NCBI GenBank assembly: GCA_022495005.1
Contig: JAGYXB010000622.1
Location: forward strand, 62,001-126,000
Direction of reading: 5' to 3'
Length of the DNA stretch: 64,000 nt
DNA from: Rhyacophila brunnea
Taxonomy: Eukaryota > Arthropoda > Insecta > Trichoptera > Rhyacophilidae
Part shown: positions 23,553 to 36,099 of the stretch, piece by piece
How positions within the stretch are numbered: the first letter of the stretch is position 1
How the letters are laid out: every line of letters starts with the position of its first letter
Program-made: the position numbers and the translations under genes
Notes under the pieces: model-generated
Told to the model about the DNA's origin: nothing
Database searches by the model: none
Seen by the model: the letters and a program-made list of their open reading frames with translations, nothing else

Positions 23553-26500
23553 GGTGATTAATTTCTCCTCCCTCACTACACTCGCTTGTTGTGTAAAGAT
23601 TTTATAAACGCCTTAATGTATTAAACTCTTTTGTTGCCTGTAATAATGGATTATTAGCGATTAGTTTATGGCAATATTAAATTATTAATTATGTTAAAAG
23701 ATACTATCCTAATATTCCTAGTTTAGTCATGTCTTTGTATGTTAATTTTTATCAAATGCAAGCATTGAGTGCTTAATTAAGATTTTGTAATTTTCTACAT
23801 TCCAAATGAACGTACTTCTTGATTAATATTTTTATTTCTCAAAAAATATATACCTATTGCATCTTAACTGATTTTTTCAACAGGTTTGTAAGTTAATCAT
23901 TGATATATGTATATGTTGATAAATCTCTAAAATACTTTTTTCAGTTATTCATGTTTATAAAGGAAAAACTTTTTAAGTGTAATACATATGCGAATATGTA
24001 CTGGGAACAAATGTCATTTTTAATATGTAATTATTTAAAATAAAAGAATTCGGCCAGCATTAAATAGAATTTTTTTAATCTGTATCCCCGAACACAGATC
24101 AGATGAATAACTAAAACAATATGAAAGATAATAATTGGATGAAGTTCTAACATGAATTATGTATTACATATAAGTGATAAATTCGGAACATGAGAAGTAA
24201 GCTGAGTTTATTAAAAATAAAATGCATCAGTAGCCCGATGCTGAGTACCTCCGCTACACGAAAGTACTTTGGATCCAGCGGCGGCTGGTCTAACACCATA
24301 CAAGCGCACTGCACTACTTGCATTGCTATGAAACATCGTTCAAAAATCATATTTTTTCTTCATAGGTTTTTAATATTATCGCTTACTTATTGTAATACAA
24401 ATCATAAACCGATGTGCCCATATTGCCAATCGGCGATAATACAGGTACTATGCACTGTATACGTCATCTTCACTGAAATCGTTTGCGATCCGCTCCGGCA
24501 ATATATTTAAGTTTACTTAAAATGAACCCAAAGCTTAGTATTAACTAAAGCCATTATAAAACTTTTTATCTACTATAAGAGATACAATCGTTTCTTAAAA
24601 CTAATCCAATAAAGATTTAAGTAACTTGCAACATATTTTATTAAAAATATAAAATATACAGGTAATTCCCAAATGTCAATAACGTTTTGTCAAATCAAAA
24701 AGAACGCCAAATTGATTTCAATTTTCAATAAGGTAAGTTTCCAGCCATAGACTATAGATACATCTAGACGCCACCCGTTGCATTGCTAAATGAAGCTGCG
24801 TGCCGTGCGTTTGGTTTGTGGGCGAGCGAACGCATTCGTCTACAAATGTTCGAGACCATAGACCATTTTGCTAGTGCTCGCCCGAAGTGCTCGCACTAGA
24901 CGCTCAGAATTAAAATATAATTTTCTATTTTTTTACGTTATATAGTATTTTTAAGCGGTCAAAATGCAACCCTAATGGGTAAAGATATCCATAATTTAAG
25001 TTATTTTAAAGAAACACTAGGTCACTGATATTAAAATATATAATAATATACAAATAAATTATCACGAACATGTATCAACTTACCTATGAAACGTAATACC
25101 ATCTTCTTGCTTATCAGTACGGCTACCATATTTTAATACAACACACAGAACCATCTTTCCTACTTAATTAACTAAAAATATTGACCACTGACAAAAAATA
25201 GCAATTTAGCAACACGAGCTACGACGCTACGTGAAGCGATTTACCAAGATTTGTCGGCGATATTTTTGGAAACTAACTCAAACATATGTAGACCTTTTAT
25301 CTTACTCTAGCATGTGTCGCAGAGATTATAAGGGTGCCGAATACTTTCTCACTCGCACTCATGCATCGTTTTTGTTCAGGCCTTGTTTCCAGCGCACCCT
25401 CAAAAATTACAATCCAAAAAATCACCGGCCGCCACTGATTGGAACATGTATATGGGGATTTTCGCCAAAGTTTGTACATGTTTGAAATTTGGGTAATATT
25501 ATTTTTTCACTCAAATTAACCATTTTTATATAGCTAGCAGATTCCTTGTTCTATTGCTTAATTAGTAACTGATTAATATTTATATCATTTTTATTATGAA
25601 ATTGAGCATAATAATTTTCCATTCCGTGACCACGAAACTAAGCTTATTAAACATGAATGAGATACTTTTTATCACTTAAAGGAGCTCTATTAGATTGAAA
25701 AAACCATACACTTAAAAATAAAACTACAAATAGTCAAAAAATATTATTGAATTTAAATTCTTGGGCACATTTCGTTCCATTCCGTTACCCTATGTCTATA
25801 ATGGCAGAGCATTTTTCCTGTAGGATTTGAAAATAGCAATCAGTGTTCGTTCTGCTATTTTTTTAAAGACAGTAATCAATTTTTTGGCGCCAAGTTCCAC
25901 ACCGGATTGTTGAGCCAGTTAAAAAAAAAAGTACTAATATATTATTTCTTACCCATTATAAAATAACCGGTTGTTCAGTTTTTACATACAAGAATTTTTA
26001 CACACTCAAATAAATAATAATTCATATTGTAATTGCCCTGTCCTCTGATATTATATTTAATCGGTGACCGTTATCAGTAAACTTTTGAAGCAAAGGCTGG
26101 CACTAAAAGTAAAAATGATCAAAGATGATTTTAAACATTGAAAGGCAATAAAGCTATACTGTAGGCAGACAAATGCAGCAAAAAAAAATGATTTATGAAT
26201 TATTCTCCAGCACCCTTTTTAGAAAAATTTCTTAGATTTTAATTTCTAACACAAAATTTTTGAAACACTAATTATCTCTAGTTTTTTAGAAACCCAATCC
26301 CTAATGGAACTATCCAAAAAATTCACAAATTGTCCACCGAGATTCAGCGGAGTAAAGAATTGTAAGGTCATGGCTGGGGAGGGCCAGTGATAGGGGCTCC
26401 TAGCCTGGGGGCCCGGCGTGTCAGGGTTGACTAGGAGATAAGTGAGATAAATACACATCATCGGCAAGCTCCATTATTAAAGTAGATGTGATAAAATGTA

Positions 26501-27339
26501 ATAATTCACTGTATGAGTACCCTTAATTTGAACTAAAACACAATTTGAAAAACGTTAATGTAGTGTTTCACACTGCCTTTAATCTTCGCGGTAGGTAGGG
26601 GGCCCGCCAAATATCATATCCTGAGGGCCCGTTTCAGGATATGGGGACCATGGTGTAGGTACACCGAGTGCAATAGACAAAAGGCCGATAAACGAGAAAT
26701 TAGGCTGTGAAGAAGAAAAAGAGCCTATGGGACTAATTTACATTCTCCTCCTTGGCCCCCCCCCAATATTAAATCCTGGGTGCGCCACTGACCGTTATGA
26801 AGCAGCATAATCTTGACGAAAATAATTAACAGGGTTTCCGATGTTACGTAAACTAAAAAATATCCATGTGTATAACGTGAATTTATTTTGAGATTTGCTA
26901 TTTGTATGCTTGGTTTTTTGTGGTGAATCAGATTATGTATTTGGATATTTTAAAATTTTAGTAAAATGTTTGTCAATTCTCAAACTGAAATTTAAAAACA
27001 TTCCTGATTTACCACAGAAAGCCAAACGTACAAATAGCTGCCCTGAGAATAAAATTGATGTTTTAAGGACTTAATGATGAGAAAAATTGTTTCTGCAGAA
27101 TTATTTTTTTTTAGAAATTTTGAGAAATTAGCGAAAAAAATTTTTTTTAGCAGAAACATCGCACAGTGAGAACAATAAGTCCACACCTGCAAAAAAATCC
27201 TAGAACATAAAAAAAATATTCACAATTTTATCAATTCGATTCCAAAAATTGAGTCTCATTATTTATGTAACCAGACAACTCGAATATTTTAGTGTGGAAA
27301 ATTCTAAGGCAGATTTTCATAGACATGATGTTAAATTAA
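23553..27339. other. Fkbp59 3' flank and TE-scarred intergenic DNA, no gene seen
   Basis: A possible polyadenylation signal for Fkbp59 (AATAAA) lies at 24039-24044, about 490 bp after the stop. Further on I see no coding region. Near 26775-26800 the text AATCCTGGGTGCGCCACTG resembles a common insect DNA-transposon end (CAGTGGCGCACCC), but I could not find a matching partner. The open frame 25231-25485 has no recognisable content. Confidence 0.5.
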
Positions 27340-27760
27340 GTGAAACAAATAATGAAGAATTTTAACACTATTCTTTTTTCAGAAACATTTTTCTTACAGA
27401 ATTTCATATTATTTTTTTTTCCTAAAAAGGATCAGTGTTCCTTCTGTGAGAAATATAAAAATACCAGCGATAAAGAAACTATCCAGGCTGATTTTCAAAA
27501 GCATTGCAAGCAAAGCAAGTCTCATTGTGCAGGAAGGAAAAAAAAGATTCTACGTTGGCTAAGATAGGTCTGTTTATTATGAGTTGTTTCGACCTACAAG
27601 CAGTTTTGCCGTCATTGTGGAGAAATCTTGTTTTATTACAACAGAAAATTATCCACATTAAATTTGACTGGAAGTTTGTGCGTTAATTTTCAAACTACTG
27701 TCCAACAAGAGGATTTAGGCAATAGCCGGAAGTCGCTGTCGTCGACTAAATAGGAGGAGC
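27340..27760 (+). pseudogene. Degenerate transposon-encoded protein (PKKDxC...DLQAVLP type)
   Basis: PKKDQCSFCEKYKNTSDKET followed by an HCKQ motif and then, after frame changes, FDLQAVLPSL and FYYNRKLSTLNLTGSL match in order a family of proteins that is repeated in many insect genomes and behaves like a transposase. The usual pattern is PKKDxCxxC, then a helix, then YDLQAVLPxPxGxxSxFYYxxKLxxYNxT. Several frameshifts are present and only the middle of the protein remains. I recall the family by its motifs and cannot name its superfamily with confidence. No element ends were found around it. Confidence 0.6.
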
Positions 27761-28102
27761 TTGTTAGTTCACAGTTTTAACACGTGGAAAACTCGTCGCT
27801 AACCGGAAGGCGCTATAATCGAAGTGCAGTTAAAAATGGGAAGAGCTTGTTAGTTCACTATTTTAACACTTAGCCAAGAAGATCTTGTACCGTATATGGC
27901 TGCACTGCAAAATTCCACAATATAATTTAAAAAAATACATTTACGTCAGTAGGATAATGAGGTGCCTCCGAATTCCTCGACTAGCTCTGAGGGTTGGAAG
28001 TGGAGGTCCATCATTAAGGAGTCGCAGGCCAAGGTCTCGTGGAAGGTGGCGACCACATAGGTCTCCGAAATAAAATTCGATGAAAAGTTAAACAGGTCCA
28101 TA

Positions 28103-29437
28103 TCGTCGGTATACTGGCAGAAAGCTATAAGTCAAAAATCCTTGTTTTGAGAAAATCGACTTTTTCTAAAATCAAGAAGTTTGGAGCTCTCTATTTTTTC
28201 ACCTAAATCATTATTTATTAAACCAACCACTCTATGAAATGCATTAATCATGTAAGAATTCAATTCAAGTATAAGCAAGTATTTTTTGTAATAATTATTG
28301 TTGATTTTTTGAATTTTTAAATAAAATGGTGACTTATCGTTTTCTACCAGTACACTATTGGAGTCAATGGAGTGGCAATAGGCTAAATGTTATAGGTAGT
28401 TGATAGACTCCTAATTATTATAGAAATGGATTTTTTTACTTGCAATTTTATATAAATTAGAAATTTACACAGAAATAGAGGTACTTCTGTTTGACATTAT
28501 TATGAAAAAATATCTAGTTTGATGACTTTTTTTGTGTATCATTGGTATTTTAATTTCAAATTAAAATAGTCTTTATAATTTTTTTCATACAATCAATACC
28601 TAATTAATTATGTCAATAACGTGTATTTAGGGAAGGATAAAAATAAAAATGGGAATTACATAGTATTTTGTTTATTAATTTGTTTCCAAAAATATTGAAA
28701 CAAGAGTTAAGTACCTACCTACCTATGATCTATTTTATAAAAAAAAACATATAAGTAATAGTTAATTATGTTAGCCACATTTAATTTTACATAAATTGAG
28801 ATAAATTACATAAGAGTTATTCCTTTTCCACATCAGAATCAAATTCCGATGGCTCAGGTAATGACGTCCTATCCAATGAAGTTGAAGTAGGCAAATTTTC
28901 ACACCACGGATGTAGTTCTGGAGGTATAATGTTAGGTACTACGACACATGGCCAACAAATCTTTATTTCTTCTTAGAAATACATAATTACGAATGACACG
29001 CACTCTACCTTCAGCAATTCGAAGCCTCCGTATCTTTGGTGCATTGCTGTCAATATTTCCCAAAATAAAATCTTATTTGCGCTCAAAACTGCCTTATGCA
29101 TATAAAATCAACTGTCAATCGATGAGTATAGCCGAGCAGTGGCATAAATGTGTACAGCCAAAAAGATATAAGTCACGTTGACGTTTTTGTGCAGCTATAG
29201 AAATATTAAATCTCTACAGTCATAAAACTTTAAGTGTACTTATAGTTATTTTCCAGTAAGAAATGCGAACATAATTAACTTAATTCGTATTGACATCTTT
29301 AAATTACGAAAACAATAAATGGAATATGAATGAGCTTGTTTTTCCAGACGATAGAGCGTGTTAAAATCTATCAAGTTGCATTATTAGGTCAAAACAGCTA
29401 AATTTTGACTTAACGTTTTCTGCCAGTATACTGACGA
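28103..29437. mobile_element. DNA transposon remnant with TA duplication, 1.3 kb
   Basis: The ends TCGTCGGTATACTGGCAGAA and, inverted, TCGTCAGTATACTGGCAGAA are flanked by TA (28101-28102 and 29438-29439). It shares its ends with the MITE at 22298-22693, so it may be a longer, partly coding relative of the source element. It contains a degenerate minus-strand coding remnant. Confidence 0.75.
28817..29190 (-). pseudogene. C-terminal remnant of an unidentified transposon protein
   Basis: On the minus strand one frame reads APKIRRLRIAEGRVRVIRNY (about 29050-28990). A second frame then gives NIIPPELHPWCENLPTS and SLPEPSEFDSDVEKE, ending at TAA 28817-28819. The codon-like texture and the position inside an element with matched ends suggest the C-terminal part of its transposase. 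I do not recognise the family. Confidence 0.45.
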
Positions 29438-30378
29438 TATATTGTTCACAGTCACATTGATTCACAATTTTAATTTAAGTATAGTCAGAAAAGTTTATAT
29501 AGTTCACAAAATTAATTATTATATTATTACACGGCTTCGCATCAAATGTCAAAATCACAAAAGTTCACAATCGGAAATAATATCAAAATTACACAATTAT
29601 TTCTAACGAATACACGGGGTCGCCACGGATGAACTTTAGAAACCGATGATTGAAAAAAAATAAAAGTTTGAAAAATTTCAGGGCCTCTTGAAGAACCACT
29701 GTACGAAAACTAAACTTCGCGTCCAAAAATGTTTAAGTACCCGGTAGGTATTTTATCTCAAAAATTTTCGCGGGTCGTGCTAAGTCCCATTTAGGTATTG
29801 GAAATTATTTTCTGATCGAAAACGACAAGTCCAACTTTAGGTATTTATCCCCAAATAAGGAAGTGGGAGGTGGGTGGTCCACGCTGCCCGTTCAAACTTG
29901 CAAAGAGATGAGATTTTGTATGGAGAATTTGCAACGAGCTCCGACAAGGAGTCTGCGTTGGATTAAAAATTAAACTGAATATCGGATGAAGATTCCCGAG
30001 GTTTTTATTCGATTCTGGCGAATTCATCCCCTGGGATCAGCGTTTAGGGGTGTAAAATTTTGCGTAATGGTTTCATTATAAAATTCGCGTTTTATTGGCC
30101 GTCGCGCAAAATCTCGCGCCCTAAACCATTTCAAAGCTTTTGCATCCGGTGGCCGTGTACGACAGGTATCCAGAGGCCGCACTCGCTTCCGCTGTGAGCT
30201 CGTTATTCGGTACTTGTTCAAGCAACAATTGAAAATTCTAAAAGCTTTGTTTTCTAGCATTTCCATTAACCACGCGAAAACTTCATGTGGTATGTGGTAT
30301 CAAAATTTTCGTCTTCAAAAACTAACATATGAGTTCACCCCACGTGACGTAAGTCCCGTCATGGCTGAGCGACGCGAG
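29438..30378. other. Intergenic stretch, no gene seen
   Basis: I see no coding region or element ends. The open frame at 30024-30266 (-) shows no known motif. Confidence 0.5.
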
Positions 30379-31113
30379 TCACAAGTTTGTACCTTCAAGA
30401 GTGCCGCTCGGAAGTAGCTCGAGTACAGCATGGGAAGAACCCGATGCTGCAACCGAAGCACAGCTGAATGAGGTAGGTCCGGCTGTTGAGGGAGGGTTGA
30501 TCATAGCGCTCTTTTGGATTAGCGCTATTTTCTTCTTCAGGAACGTGGTTTCCTGTGACTGGCATTTTTTTGTCAACTCGGCGGCCAGGTCAATGATGTC
30601 CGTGAATATGGACATCAATCCTTCTCTGGTCTCTTTCGTGATATTTCCCTTTAAGGGGTCTACCATGCGCAGGCCTTTGGTTGATAAATTAATAACCTGT
30701 AAAGAAAGAGAGTCTACGGTGCTAGTTTTTAACGACGCGTATTCAGGCTGAGAAACAAGCTGTGTCGGGGTAACGTCCTGGATCAGTTGTGTCGTCTGGG
30801 TCAGAGCGGTCTTCTTAGCAGCCATCTCAGGCGAAGTGAGATCCTTCTCCACTGTCTTCCTTGTCTGCCTGGTAGTAATCTTTGTTGTAGACTTGGCTGG
30901 TTTCGTTGTTCCAGTTGAGGTGGGAATAGTGACGGGCTTGGATGGTGGCTTGGGTTGGACCTCGGAAGTTCCAGTCTTCTTCTCCGTTCCCACGATCGCT
31001 GCGCGCAAAGTTCTCCCAGTCTCTGTCAGGTTCGGGCTAGATCGTGATCTCTCTGAGGGCCTGGCATCGCCGCCAGACGGCGTCGACGGCGGCGACCTCA
31101 GCACATTGGGCAT
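30379..31113 (-). pseudogene. R1-type ORF1 (gag-like) N-terminal fragment
   Basis: The 244-residue reading starts MPNVLRSPPSTPSGGD. It is rich in Ser, Thr, Pro and Lys, then forms helical, coiled-coil-like sequence (LMSIFTDIIDLAAELTKKCQ). The start and composition resemble the ORF1 at 33795 (MPNMERTPPPWEGPD). It lacks zinc knuckles because it is cut off at its 3' side. About 190 bp of G+C-rich leader (31114-31300) precede it and abut the 3' end of the next R1-type element. Confidence 0.6.
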
Positions 31114-31307
31114 GTCTAAGGAAGGGGAATTGATGGAAGTTCAACATCCCTTCGTGAAAGTGAACGTCGTCAACGAACTTCGGTCAACCGAGTGCGTGAG
31201 ACTGTTGAACTGAATTTGTCTGATCCGCACCAGTCTTAAACTGTAGCGGACAACCAGACTCAGAAGAAAGGTCGTGCGCAGCGGAGCCGGTATGTACCAA
31301 CGCCGAA

Positions 31308-32313
31308 TCACCGAACAAGGGACTGGTTACCCTTCGGACGGAACCCAACTGCTAGCGCTGTCACTCCCTTTTGCAGTCCACTAAGCCGTGTCAGCGACCA
31401 GTTGGCCGCAATCGGGGTAAAACCTCTCCACTGTTCAGTCGCGCGGGTGATATGGAGTGACACCCGAGTCGCTGCCCTGGGTAAGGAATACTCAGAGAGC
31501 GGAAGGAATGGAATGCCCTGCCAGGTCTTCCACGCCGCGTCAAGCGTCATGAGACGTATTGTCCGCTTCGATGAGGTTAATTTTTCAGCAACAAGCCGAG
31601 GAGGCGGGGCTAGGTGAAAGTCACCAACAACGGCCTCCTCGCCTTTGAAAAGCATCGTTGACGCGCCGCTGACCTGTATGTGCAGATCTAGTGGAAGAAT
31701 GCCGGCCAGGACCGGGAGTGCGGCCGTAGAAGTTGTTCGGTATGCCTTGGTTATGGAAAGCAGCGCGCTGCGCTGTCCACTTAAAAGAGTGCTTCTAAGT
31801 TTGACACTTTTCGGGATACGCAAGCACCACGCACTAGCAGCGTAGGCGGCGATCCCCATATAAATGGCGACATAGGCAATCTTAAGCGCTCTTACTTTTA
31901 AGCCCCATTGGGTGGTTGCTTGAGTTGGCGCGCACGTTGATGGACCTTGCGTGCTTTCTGAAATAGGCGGAAATAGCCACCACGCTGTCTCCTCCGGGTA
32001 AGCTGATGTCTGCACACGCGTCCAGCTCAGTCGACAGATGCGAGAGCGACAGCACGCCAAGGTGAGGGTCAAGAGCGAATATACAGGCCTTTGGCTCTGT
32101 ACAACTGGCGCTGACAACAAGACCCGCGCACCTAAGTCCCTTTTCAGCAAGCCTGGGGCCCTTTTCAGAACCCCAGTGGTACGGTTCCTGCACCAGCGCC
32201 AGCGACATGCCGGCGGCCTGCATAACCTCAATCAACTCCACAGAGCCGGCGGCGCGGCAGTGTAGTCCACCATAGCCCTTTTGCGCAGCTCGGCGTGGAG
32301 TCTTGCAGGGCAC
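31308..32313 (-). pseudogene. R1-type pol with the reverse transcriptase deleted
   Basis: The start of an EEP endonuclease (SLALVQEPYHWGSEKGPRLA, with the catalytic Glu in VQEP) runs to VVAISAYFRKHA near 31940. It then joins directly, with a frame change, to sequence that normally lies after the RT: AYAASAWCLRIPKSVKLR and LLSITKAYRTTSTAALPVLA. The core of the endonuclease and the whole RT catalytic region are missing. An internal deletion therefore produced a non-autonomous derivative. Confidence 0.75.
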
Positions 32314-33795
32314 TCGAGGCTGTTGGTGGGATGGTCATGCGGCTGTTTGTGCTTGTAGCAGGCTACGCACTTGGGTGGGATCTCCTTTTGAAGGCAGTCT
32401 GCGCGATCGTGGCCGGAAGCAGTGCAGTGGCTGCATGTGGGTGTCTTTGAATTGCATCCCTTTGCCATATGGCCGTAAAGGTGGCACATGTTGCACTTCA
32501 CTACCCCCACAAAGTCCTGCAATGGGAAGGATTCCCATCCCATATACAGCCTGTCCTCCCCCAAAAGGGCAGACCAAATTGCACCAGGGACAAAAGCCAC
32601 GAAGTGACATCTGCCGGTCTTCGGGCCAGCTTTGTAGCTGAGTCGAACATCCCTGTACGCCGATTCCGGCAGACCAGTCTGCTCCTTGGTGGAGGTGTAG
32701 ATGGCTTCCCGGAGCTGGGGTTCTGTGAGGGTTGAAAGGAGATTCAAAATAATAACCCGAGGCTGCTTTTTCCCGGCGAGCTCAGCTCTTAGGGCAGCCT
32801 CCGAGGTCTCCATGGCCTTAACGAGGGCCGTGGCCTCGACTTCAGAGCGGGGTGAACAATAATTCCTTCGTTTCTCACTTTCGGATCCCTGTAATTTGGA
32901 CCCCGATTGATCTGGGATCAAATGCCTTCTTCAGGAGGTCCTTTGTGGCTTCCGATGTTTTTTCCCCAGAGCCGGTCGAGAAAAATAGGACGCCCGGTCT
33001 GGGGGCTAAAGGCAGGGACACGAAATGGCTGTTGACGGTGGCCGGAGGTGGAGCGAGTATTGTGGAGGTTGCAGTGGGAGGGCGGCTTCTTCTGCCGAGG
33101 GCTGTGGCCCACGATGTGGGCGCTGGCATCGTTGTGGCGATGGTGGTGTGGAAGTTTGCTGGTGCTGCCGGTTTTTGTGAATGAAGCGTCTTAAGGGTTT
33201 TGGTCTGCGTGTGCAGGTCTTTGATAGCCTTATTTTGCATATTGAGGCCAATTGTCTTGTCCTTTAGTAGCCCCTCTAGGTGTTTAATATTGGCTTCTTG
33301 GGCGATGGTCTTTTTTTCTAGTTTTGCCATGGTCATGTTCTACCTGCCTTGTGCTTCTGAGAGGCTCAATAGGGCATTATTGATGCGTTCCTTGGCTCCT
33401 GCTTGTTTGCCGCGGAAGGTCGCAATTACTTCATTCATATATGTGGACACGTATTGATAGACGGATTCATATACGTCCGTGTCGATGGCAGTGTATTCCC
33501 CAGTTTCCTCGTATTCGCTGCCGGAGGACGATGAAGAAGTATCGTTGTCAGCATGCCGAGGGGCTGGTTGGTGGTTCTTGGATTTTGGTTTTTTGGCTTC
33601 GGGTTCGGTGATAGTGTCCGGAGATGTGGCCTTTGATGATGATTTCTTCCCAGGTGACTTAGGCGAGCGCGTCTGGTTTTTTGACGATCGTATAGTCGTT
33701 AATGGGGCGTGGACAGATGTGGATGCTGCAAGTGATGGTGTGTTGTGAGGATCAGGACCTTCCCAAGGCGGTGGAGTACGCTCCATGTTAGGCAT
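32232..33795 (-). pseudogene. R1-type ORF1 with three zinc knuckles, broken
   Basis: ATG at 33795 opens a Ser/Lys/Pro-rich N-terminus with an acidic block (SSSSSGSEYEETGEYTAIDT). An in-frame TAG at 33340-33342 interrupts it, and the frame continues (MAKLEKKTIAQEANIKHLEG, coiled-coil-like). Frame changes near 32880-32921 lead to the C-terminal part, where CNMCHLYGHMAKGC, CSHCTASGHDRADC and CVACYKHKQPHDHPTNSLEC are three consecutive zinc knuckles. ORF1 binds element RNA in known non-LTR elements. It overlaps the pol frame at 32232-32313, as in R1-type elements. Confidence 0.8.
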
Positions 33796-34380
33796 TTGGG
33801 TAAGATAGCAGAATCAAAAATAATCAGTAATAATTTATAAGTTGAGGGTCTTAATACACTAACATATAGTCTTTCGATCGATGCACTGGTCGTCCCTGCA
33901 AATAATATATAGCAGTACCTACACTAAAACAATGTCAAAAATAGTTCCAGCAAAAACAATTTATCACACAATAAATATTATGTTATTAGAATAATTAGGT
34001 AACTATTATTAAATGAAGGAATAGAAATACTTATTTTAAAACACCAAATTTAACAACAACAACGCTAATTACATCTATTTATTTGTAATGATAATTAAAC
34101 TAATTAAATTAATGATCTACAATTACACGGGAGCAATAAATTTCAGAAATATGATTGTTCACGAGTTCATTGCTGGTTGGCAAGGAAAAAGGCACATTTC
34201 TCGGTAAAGTCCAAGGGGAAAACACACAAAAGTTTGTGAATAGGGATCAAAAACTTGTGAATAGCAGGGTCAAAATTGAAAATAACGAAAGCGAAATAAT
34301 AACGATGCAAAAACACGTCAGAACGGCTCGACGACGCGTATACTAAGTCAGACTTCGTATTTGTCGTTGAGGAGTGAACC
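33796..34380. other. AT-rich spacer, no gene seen
   Basis: It lies between the R1-type ORF1 start and the Jockey-like fragment. The first part may be leader of the R1-type element. No other signal was found. Confidence 0.4.
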
Positions 34381-34652
34381 TCGTGTGTTCCAGAACGCGG
34401 TCTGAAGTGATGTGGGTTTTATTTTACCGGCCATATAGGATGGGGCAAATTATCTCTAGAGTGGAGTGAACATCCTCCGTCAGGGCCTTCATCCTTTGGG
34501 ACAGCAACAATGAGTGCCTGTGGATGATCCTGAGGGAGGGTGGTGAAGGAGGGGTGAGGTTCAGCGACCTTTTTGGCGGGTTGCGTCGGCATCTGCTTCA
34601 TGCCGAGGGGTTCCTGGGTTCGGGGGGCGCTGGTTCTCTGGGGTGCAGATCC

Positions 34653-36074
34653 TCATGAGGCCCAGGCGTTGGGTCGATGCACCGGCAAGCTCATCAGAGG
34701 TTGCGGGGGCTGGCGTTTGGCGAATCCTTGATTACCGGGACGGCATCTGCATCCCTTGAAGTTCGCGGGGTGTAGTCCTTGGCAGTTTGCGCACGTAGCC
34801 GGTCCCATCTGACAAGTGTGCGAGCAGGAGGCGGTGATGTGGTTTTCACAGCACCTTACGCATCTCGGGGAGGCATGGCAGTTCATGGCCGAGTGGCCGA
34901 ATCCTTGGCAATTGTGGCGTTGCTCGGCGGAGGGTTTGTTTCTGAGCGGCTCAACCTGGATGCGGATACTCCAGATCGATTGAAGATTGTACAGTTCTTT
35001 GCCTCTTTCCGTCTTCTCCAAATCCAGCAGGACCAGGGGCATGGGGGTCCTGTCTTGACCTTTGCGCATCCTTTGTACTTTCAGGACGGGGTAGTCGAGG
35101 TTCGTCGAGAGTTCCTCTAGTATCTCCGCTTCGGAAAATTCGTGCGCTAATCCTCGGAGTACAATTTTGTAAGTTTTCTGTTCCGGGAGCAGGTATGTGT
35201 GGTATTGGGCGTTTCGCTTTTGGAGGTAGGCCTGTGCCATGCGATATCCGGTGATTGTCGGGAATGTTAACTTCATTTGGTCTCTCTGGTTGACTGATGT
35301 GACATCGGAGATTCCGCCGATTAATAGGTCTTTGAGTAATGTCCGGTATGCGGTTTTGTCATGCATTATAATGGGCGGGATCTTGGTCGTTTTGCTGGTT
35401 GTCGCCGGTGAAGGGATTGGGGGAGGTGATCTAGAGCTGGAGCTGGTGCTGGAGAACGCGGGAGAGGGTGGGTTTGGTCTAGCGGTGACGGGGGTTAGCG
35501 GCTGCGGTTGTTGGAGGGTGGCAGGGCTCCTGGATCCTTTGGGCGAGGGCTGTGACTTGGGCGAGCTTTGAGTGGAGCTCGAAGAGCTGCTCTTGTCAAG
35601 TTATGAGCCCTCGCTCGTTGTTTCTTTTTGAGCACTGGCGTGAATTCCTGGGTCTTTGGTGTAGAGTGGTTAATATGGGTAGGTGTTTCGTCCTCCCTTA
35701 TTGTGTCGAGAGTGTGCTTTCCCGGTGGTTGGCGGGTCTTGTCAGTGAGGATTGTTTCCTGATGGCTAGAAGCTGGTGGTGAAGAGTCAGAGCTGGAGTC
35801 GTCGTCTAGGGCGATGGTTCGTTGCGAAGCCGGGATCTGGTTGGGGGTTGGCTGGTCAGTGAGGTGCTCCTCGTTTGGCATCTTGTCGTGGTCGCTGAAG
35901 ATGACCTGCGGGGGTTTTGGAAGATGAGAGTTTGGTGGCTGCAGTTTTGAAGGTTTCTAAGAACAGTTTGATCTCAGGGTCGTTTTCCTGTTGAGCTGAG
36001 GGCCTTATACTGGACAGAAGTTGCAGAATAATCAGGATTGCTGTTTCGAGAGTTAAATTGCTTGGGGGTGCCAT
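34653..36074 (-). pseudogene. Jockey/X-element-like ORF1 with PRE_C2HC and zinc knuckles, broken
   Basis: ATG at 36074 opens an N-terminal helical region (LTLETAILIILQLLSSIRPS). A frame change near 35870 leads to a disordered Ser/Pro region, and another near 35490 leads to the conserved part. TYKIVLRGLAHEFSEAEILE through YPVLKVQRM is the PRE_C2HC domain typical of Jockey and X-element ORF1. It is followed by knuckle sequences HNCQGFGHSAMNC, CVRCCENHITASC and CANCQGLHPANFKGC. The first Cys of the first knuckle reads Arg. The ORF2 (EN-RT) that should follow toward lower coordinates is absent, so only the 5' part of the element is here. Confidence 0.8.
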
Positions 36075-36099
36075 TATTGTGCAAGAGCTATCAAATCAA

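Noticed and set aside
25231..25485. 84-residue open frame
   Set aside because: No recognisable motif, no plausible splice partners, and a similar frame on the other strand.
26760..26800. DNA-transposon end CAGTGGCGCACCC (minus strand)
   Set aside because: No matching inverted end or target duplication could be found on either side.
30401..31213. Plus-strand open frames over the R1-type ORF1
   Set aside because: They are antisense readings of the minus-strand ORF1 and have no protein-like pattern.
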